A stretch of 58,511 bases of DNA from Gemmatimonadota bacterium (GTDB lineage: Bacteria > Gemmatimonadota > Gemmatimonadetes > Gemmatimonadales > GWC2-71-9). This document shows positions 55,276-58,511 of this stretch, piece by piece. The number at the start of each line of letters is the position of its first letter. The stretch's first letter is position 1. Position numbers and translations under genes: made by a program. A model generated the notes under the pieces. The model was not told where the DNA came from and did not search any database. It worked only from the letters and a program-made list of their open reading frames with translations. The DNA lies in assembly GCA_017889745.1 (NCBI GenBank), contig JAGGAG010000001.1, forward strand, positions 1 to 58,511. The letters run 5' to 3'.

Positions 55276-56478
55276 CTACCGCTGTGCAATCTGCGACGGC
55301 ACCAGGACCACACCGGCGAACAGCCCGCCGTGATCCGAGGGCCACAGCCCGGAACTGGTGCGCTCCTTCAGTTCATCGCCGAAGACCGTCATGACGGCGG
55401 GTCCCACGCGGCGATGCGCGTCAGCCTTGATCCACACGTAGTCGAGCCGGCGGTCGAGCATCGACGTGGCGTCCTGCAGGTCGGGCGAGTGACAGCAAGT
55501 GGCACTGCTCTCCGGGCGGCCGATCCGCGCGGTCCACAGGTCGGTGTAACCAGCCTGGATCATCTGGTCATGCGGCGAGCCGGCCGGGTCGCTTGGCTCG
55601 GAGTTGAAGTCGCCGGCCACCACCACCGGCAGCGTCGTCACGGACAGGTCCTGCAGCAGCTCTGCCACCTGCGCTTCCTGGACCTCCTTCACCGGTGTCC
55701 GCGGCTCCGGGTGCGTGCTCACCACGCGGAAGCTGCGCCCGAGGATAGTCAGGTCGGCGCCGACGTATCCTCGTTTGATCGCCACCGGGATCGGCCCGAG
55801 GTTGACCGGCAGGTAGGCCTGGTAGTTCTTCGCGGTGACGTTGCTCACGCCGACGCCGCGCCGCGCCAGCAGCACGTCATAGTCGACCAGCGAGGCAAAT
55901 GCTGCGGGAAGGCCATCGGGCCCGTTGATGATCTCACCGGTGTTGGGGTCGATGGAGAGCGGAATGAAGACTTCGGTGTTCTTGACCTGACCCACGACTC
56001 GATAGTCCAGGTGCCGCACCGCCAGAGCGCTCATGAAGATCGGCAGGAAGTCGGTCGTGTTATCGGCCACGCCGTAGTCGCCCAGGCCGCGACGGGCGAC
56101 GGTGGAGATCTCGTTCAGGCTGACGACGTCGGGTCCCTGGCGCCTGATCTCGTCGGCCATACGGTTGGCCCTCGCGGACCAGTCGGTGGCGTCAAAGGTC
56201 TGCAGGGCGGCAAGCAGCGCACCGAAGAGCACCGCCGGGTCGCTGGACGAGGCGCCCGCCTCGATCACCGCATCGACGTCGGTGCCGACGTAGACGTTCT
56301 GCTGGTAGATGCGGATCAGGGCCGCGCCGTGCACCGCGGCGTGCCATTGATCGGATGAGATGATGGTCTCGGCGTCGTTGTCGGGCGTGGGTGCGGGCGC
56401 GGTGCTGTCGACCGACGAGGGGCTGTCGCAGGCCGTCAGGAACGCGGCGGCGATGAGCAATGCTGATGAAGCTTTCAT
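55276..56478 (-). CDS. Exported endonuclease/exonuclease/phosphatase-family lipoprotein
   Basis: 400 aa. GGAGGTTCCC precedes ATG 56478, and the signal MKASSALLIAAAFLTAC has a lipobox. EEP-fold catalytic segments: IYQQNVYVGTD (Asn), PDVVSLNEIST (metal-binding Glu), STHPEPR, VVAGDFNSEPSD (Asp/Asn pair) and SDHGGLFAGVVL (terminal Asp-His). RRLDYVWIKAD is also typical. This suggests a Mg-dependent phosphodiesterase acting outside the cytoplasm, on DNA, nucleotides or phospholipid head groups. FDATDWSARANRMADEIRRQ links the N-terminal helix. Monocistronic. Confidence 0.88.
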   Translation of the reverse strand: MKASSALLIAAAFLTACDSPSSVDSTAPAPTPDNDAETIISSDQWHAAVHGAALIRIYQQNVYVGTDVDAVIEAGASSSDPAVLFGALLAALQTFDATDWSARANRMADEIRRQGPDVVSLNEISTVARRGLGDYGVADNTTDFLPIFMSALAVRHLDYRVVGQVKNTEVFIPLSIDPNTGEIINGPDGLPAAFASLVDYDVLLARRGVGVSNVTAKNYQAYLPVNLGPIPVAIKRGYVGADLTILGRSFRVVSTHPEPRTPVKEVQEAQVAELLQDLSVTTLPVVVAGDFNSEPSDPAGSPHDQMIQAGYTDLWTARIGRPESSATCCHSPDLQDATSMLDRRLDYVWIKADAHRRVGPAVMTVFGDELKERTSSGLWPSDHGGLFAGVVLVPSQIAQR

Positions 56479-56792
56479 GGGAACCTCCGTTTCGTGTGGA
56501 GCAAGTGGACCCAAACACACTCGCCGCCCGCAATCAAGGCAGCATCAAGAGCGCCCGGCGACGGAGGTTGCCAGCGGCTTGGGGTCGGGCATACATATGG
56601 TGAAGGCTGACCCCTGCCCTGGAGCATTGATTGCGCACGATGAACGAGGTCCTGCCGACGCTGTCATTCACGATGCTCGTGTCCGCCGCTGGCAAGCGGG
56701 CCGCCCCCAGTTCAGAAGCAGTAGCCCGTGTTGCCGGGACGGAGCGGCCCGGAGTACCTTCTCCGGCGCTCTTGCAGGGCCGGATGGCGTCC
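56479..56792. other. Intergenic stretch before tRNA-Cys
   Basis: 314 bp containing the promoter region of the leftward EEP gene and, presumably, that of the tRNA. TTGCCG then 17 bases then GTACCT near 56735-56763 is a weak promoter-like pair for the tRNA. No gene or repeat recognised. Confidence 0.4.
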
Positions 56793-56863
<71 letters not shown>

Positions 56864-56950
56864 CTCAATTCTGCAGTCCAGTAACCGACTACCACGTCAC
56901 AACTTGCACCGCATCACTGCCCAAATGGGCGTCGTGCGTGTATGCTTACG

Positions 56951-56997
56951 CCGGGAGCCGTTGCGCAGAACTACGTTTCTGACGCGCCGGCTCCCGG
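56951..56997 (+). other. Long imperfect hairpin in the leader of the radical-SAM gene
   Basis: CCGGGAGCCG (56951-56960) pairs perfectly with CGGCTCCCGG (56988-56997). Inside, GCG (56963-56965) pairs with CGC (56983-56985), and CAGAA (56966-56970) with TTCTG (56977-56981) around a 6-nt loop, with a single A bulge. That is 18 base pairs in all, 88 bp after tRNA-Cys and 95 bp before the next start codon. It may be the tRNA terminator or a regulatory structure. Confidence 0.55.
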
Positions 56998-57091
56998 TCG
57001 TTTTCAGGGTCGACACCCAACCTCGAGAGCACACGAGAAGACAACTCGGTGTCCTTGCCATGGGTGGAGTTTCACTTCACGCAAGGCAGCT

Positions 57092-58511
57092 ATGCGTCCG
57101 CTTCGCATCGGCATTCTCGATCTCGTAGCTCGTGCTCCCACCACCGCGATCTATTCCCGTGTCATGAACCCGAACCTGGCCGGCATCATGCCGCAGATCA
57201 TCGCGGTCTGGTGTGAGCAGGCAGGTCATGACGTGCACCTGGTCTGCTACACCGGGTTCGAGGACCTGCAGGCGGAACTTCCGCTCGACGTGGACGTACT
57301 CTTCGTGAGCGCGTTCTCGCAGTCGGCGCAGCTGGCCTATGCCATCAGCAACATGTTCCAGCAGCGCGGCGCCGTCACGGTGCTCGGCGGGCCCCACGCC
57401 CGCTGTTATCCCGAGGATGCCGGCCGCTTCTTCGACTACGTGCTCGGCTTCACCGACCGGAGCACGGTGCTCGAGATCCTGGCTGACCGGGAGCAGCATC
57501 GTCCGGAGGGTCGCCAGCTCGCGGCCTCGCAGCAGCCCAAGGACCTCCCCACGCTCGCCGAGCGCTGGAAGTACGTGGAGCGCACGCTGGCCAAGGCCCC
57601 GGTCATCCAGATGGTGCCGATGCTCGCGAGCCTCGGCTGCCCGTACACCTGCAGCTTCTGCATCGATTCGACGGTCGAGTACCAGCCGCTCGGGTTCGAC
57701 CGGCTCTCGGAAGACATCCAGTTCCTGCTGACCAAGCACAAGCGGCCGATCGTCGGGTGGCATGACCCGAACTTCGGTATCCGCTTCGAGGAGTGCATGG
57801 AGACGCTGGAGCGCGCCGATCCGACCACGCGCATCCGGCACATCGCGGAGAGCAGTCTCTCGGTGCTCAACGAGACGCACCTCAAGCGGCTGCAGAAGAA
57901 CGGCTTCAAGGCGATCCTGCCCGGGGTCGAGTCATGGTACGATCTCGGCAACAAGTCGAAGACCCGGCGCACCGGCATGGACAAGGTGACGCAGGTGGCG
58001 GAGCACGTGAACATGATCCTCCGCTACATCCCGTACATCCAGACGAATTTCGTGCTGGGCCTGGACGGGGACGTGGGTCCGGAGCCGTTCGAACTCACCA
58101 AGAAGTTCCTCGACCTGGCACCGGGTGCGTTCCCGGGCTATTCGCTGCTGTCGGCATTCGGCAAGGCGGCGCCGTTGAATCTGGAGTACCAGCGCGATGC
58201 GCGTGTACTGCCCTTCCCGCATCACTTCCTGAACAACAACCACGCGATGAACGTGAAGCCGAAGAACTACGCGTGGCCGGAGTTCTACGACCGCCTCATC
58301 GACCTCACGAAGTACTCGTTCTCCGGCGGGATGATCGCGAAGCGGTTCTTCGGGAACAACGAGATCATCCCGCGCGGCATGAACGTTGTCCGGGCGGTGT
58401 CGTCGGAGGGCTGGGGGCGCATCAAGTACCACAGCACCATCCGCGGCCTGCTCGATACCGACCGCTCGGTGCGCGACTACCTCGAGGGCGAGAGCACGGT
58501 GCTGCCCGACT
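57092..58511 (+). CDS. B12-binding-like radical SAM protein, truncated at the window end
   Basis: At least 473 codons from ATG 57092; the stop lies beyond the window. Residues 1-140 form a Rossmann-type domain like those of cobalamin-binding radical SAM enzymes (LRIGILDLVARAPTTAIYSR; VTVLGGPHARCYPEDAGRFF), but without the DxHxxG His that binds cobalamin. The 4Fe-4S motif is CPYTCSFC (C183, C187, C190) in MLASLGCPYTCSFCIDST. TIM-barrel segments follow (GWHDPNFGIRFEECMETLER; FKAILPGVESWYDLGNKSKT; QTNFVLGLDGDVGPEPFELT). Reaction unknown; SAM-dependent modification is inferred. Confidence 0.88.
   Translation, partial: MRPLRIGILDLVARAPTTAIYSRVMNPNLAGIMPQIIAVWCEQAGHDVHLVCYTGFEDLQAELPLDVDVLFVSAFSQSAQLAYAISNMFQQRGAVTVLGGPHARCYPEDAGRFFDYVLGFTDRSTVLEILADREQHRPEGRQLAASQQPKDLPTLAERWKYVERTLAKAPVIQMVPMLASLGCPYTCSFCIDSTVEYQPLGFDRLSEDIQFLLTKHKRPIVGWHDPNFGIRFEECMETLERADPTTRIRHIAESSLSVLNETHLKRLQKNGFKAILPGVESWYDLGNKSKTRRTGMDKVTQVAEHVNMILRYIPYIQTNFVLGLDGDVGPEPFELTKKFLDLAPGAFPGYSLLSAFGKAAPLNLEYQRDARVLPFPHHFLNNNHAMNVKPKNYAWPEFYDRLIDLTKYSFSGGMIAKRFFGNNEIIPRGMNVVRAVSSEGWGRIKYHSTIRGLLDTDRSVRDYLEGESTVLPD

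Overview
The window is high-G+C DNA from a Gram-negative bacterium. Evidence for an outer membrane is a tripartite RND efflux set, an outer-membrane beta-barrel and many lipoproteins and signal peptides. The style (secreted gluzincin and M14 hydrolases, futalosine-route menaquinone gene mqnD, ImuA-ImuB-DnaE2 cassette, LemA/M48 pair, Big2/LVIVD protein) fits Gemmatimonadota best. That placement is inference, because the window holds no rRNA or other phylogenetic marker.

Layout. 1-4.4 kb: secreted metalloprotease-like protein, then a TPP riboswitch driving thiC, convergent with a SelD-type FAD oxidoreductase. 4.6-7.5 kb: Hsp20 and a NarL-type two-component pair. 7.6-11.5 kb: translationally coupled potABCD polyamine ABC importer. 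11.5-13.6 kb: HEAT-repeat protein, a 52-aa membrane protein and a hypothetical. 13.8-22.8 kb: one tightly packed operon of RND pump, TolC-like channel, adaptor, gluzincin-like secreted protein and M14 carboxypeptidase, followed by bcp and lepB. 24-26.3 kb: MFS exporter, then a divergent pair (zinc ribbon / Lys-rich-tail protein) around an A+T-rich, palindrome-filled control region. 26.3-29.2 kb: a chemoreceptor coupled to a periplasmic binding lipoprotein. 29.2-36.4 kb: Smr protein, CspA, Tat-exported class V aminotransferase, Big2/LVIVD surface protein, a 760-bp gap with RNA-like structure, a half-receiver/Fis regulator and a pseudopilin. 36.6-46.4 kb: MerR-like regulator, LemA, M48 protease, HD-GYP response regulator, mqnD, glnA, a HAD phosphatase and an outer-membrane barrel. 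46.7-53.4 kb: imuA-imuB-dnaE2 translesion mutagenesis operon, then a PAP2 phosphatase that seems to start at CTG. 53.4-58.5 kb: fdhD, two lipoproteins, tRNA-Cys, a structured leader and a truncated radical-SAM gene.

Most notable: a family of hairpin elements made of two opposed arms of degenerate 7-bp units (GGTGAAC or GGTCGTG type). Two sit at gene ends (38.88 kb, 40.92 kb). Three are embedded in frame inside dnaE2, and the same operon carries G-rich octamer repeats in imuB. Seven is not a multiple of three, so gain or loss of one unit would frameshift the mutagenic polymerase. The operon promoter carries a perfect CATAAGT-N15-ACTTATG palindrome over its -10 box, and the imuA start codon lies about where transcription should begin. 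Also notable is the thiC leader, where a 16-nt strand can pair either inside the TPP aptamer or with the arm that masks the ribosome binding site.
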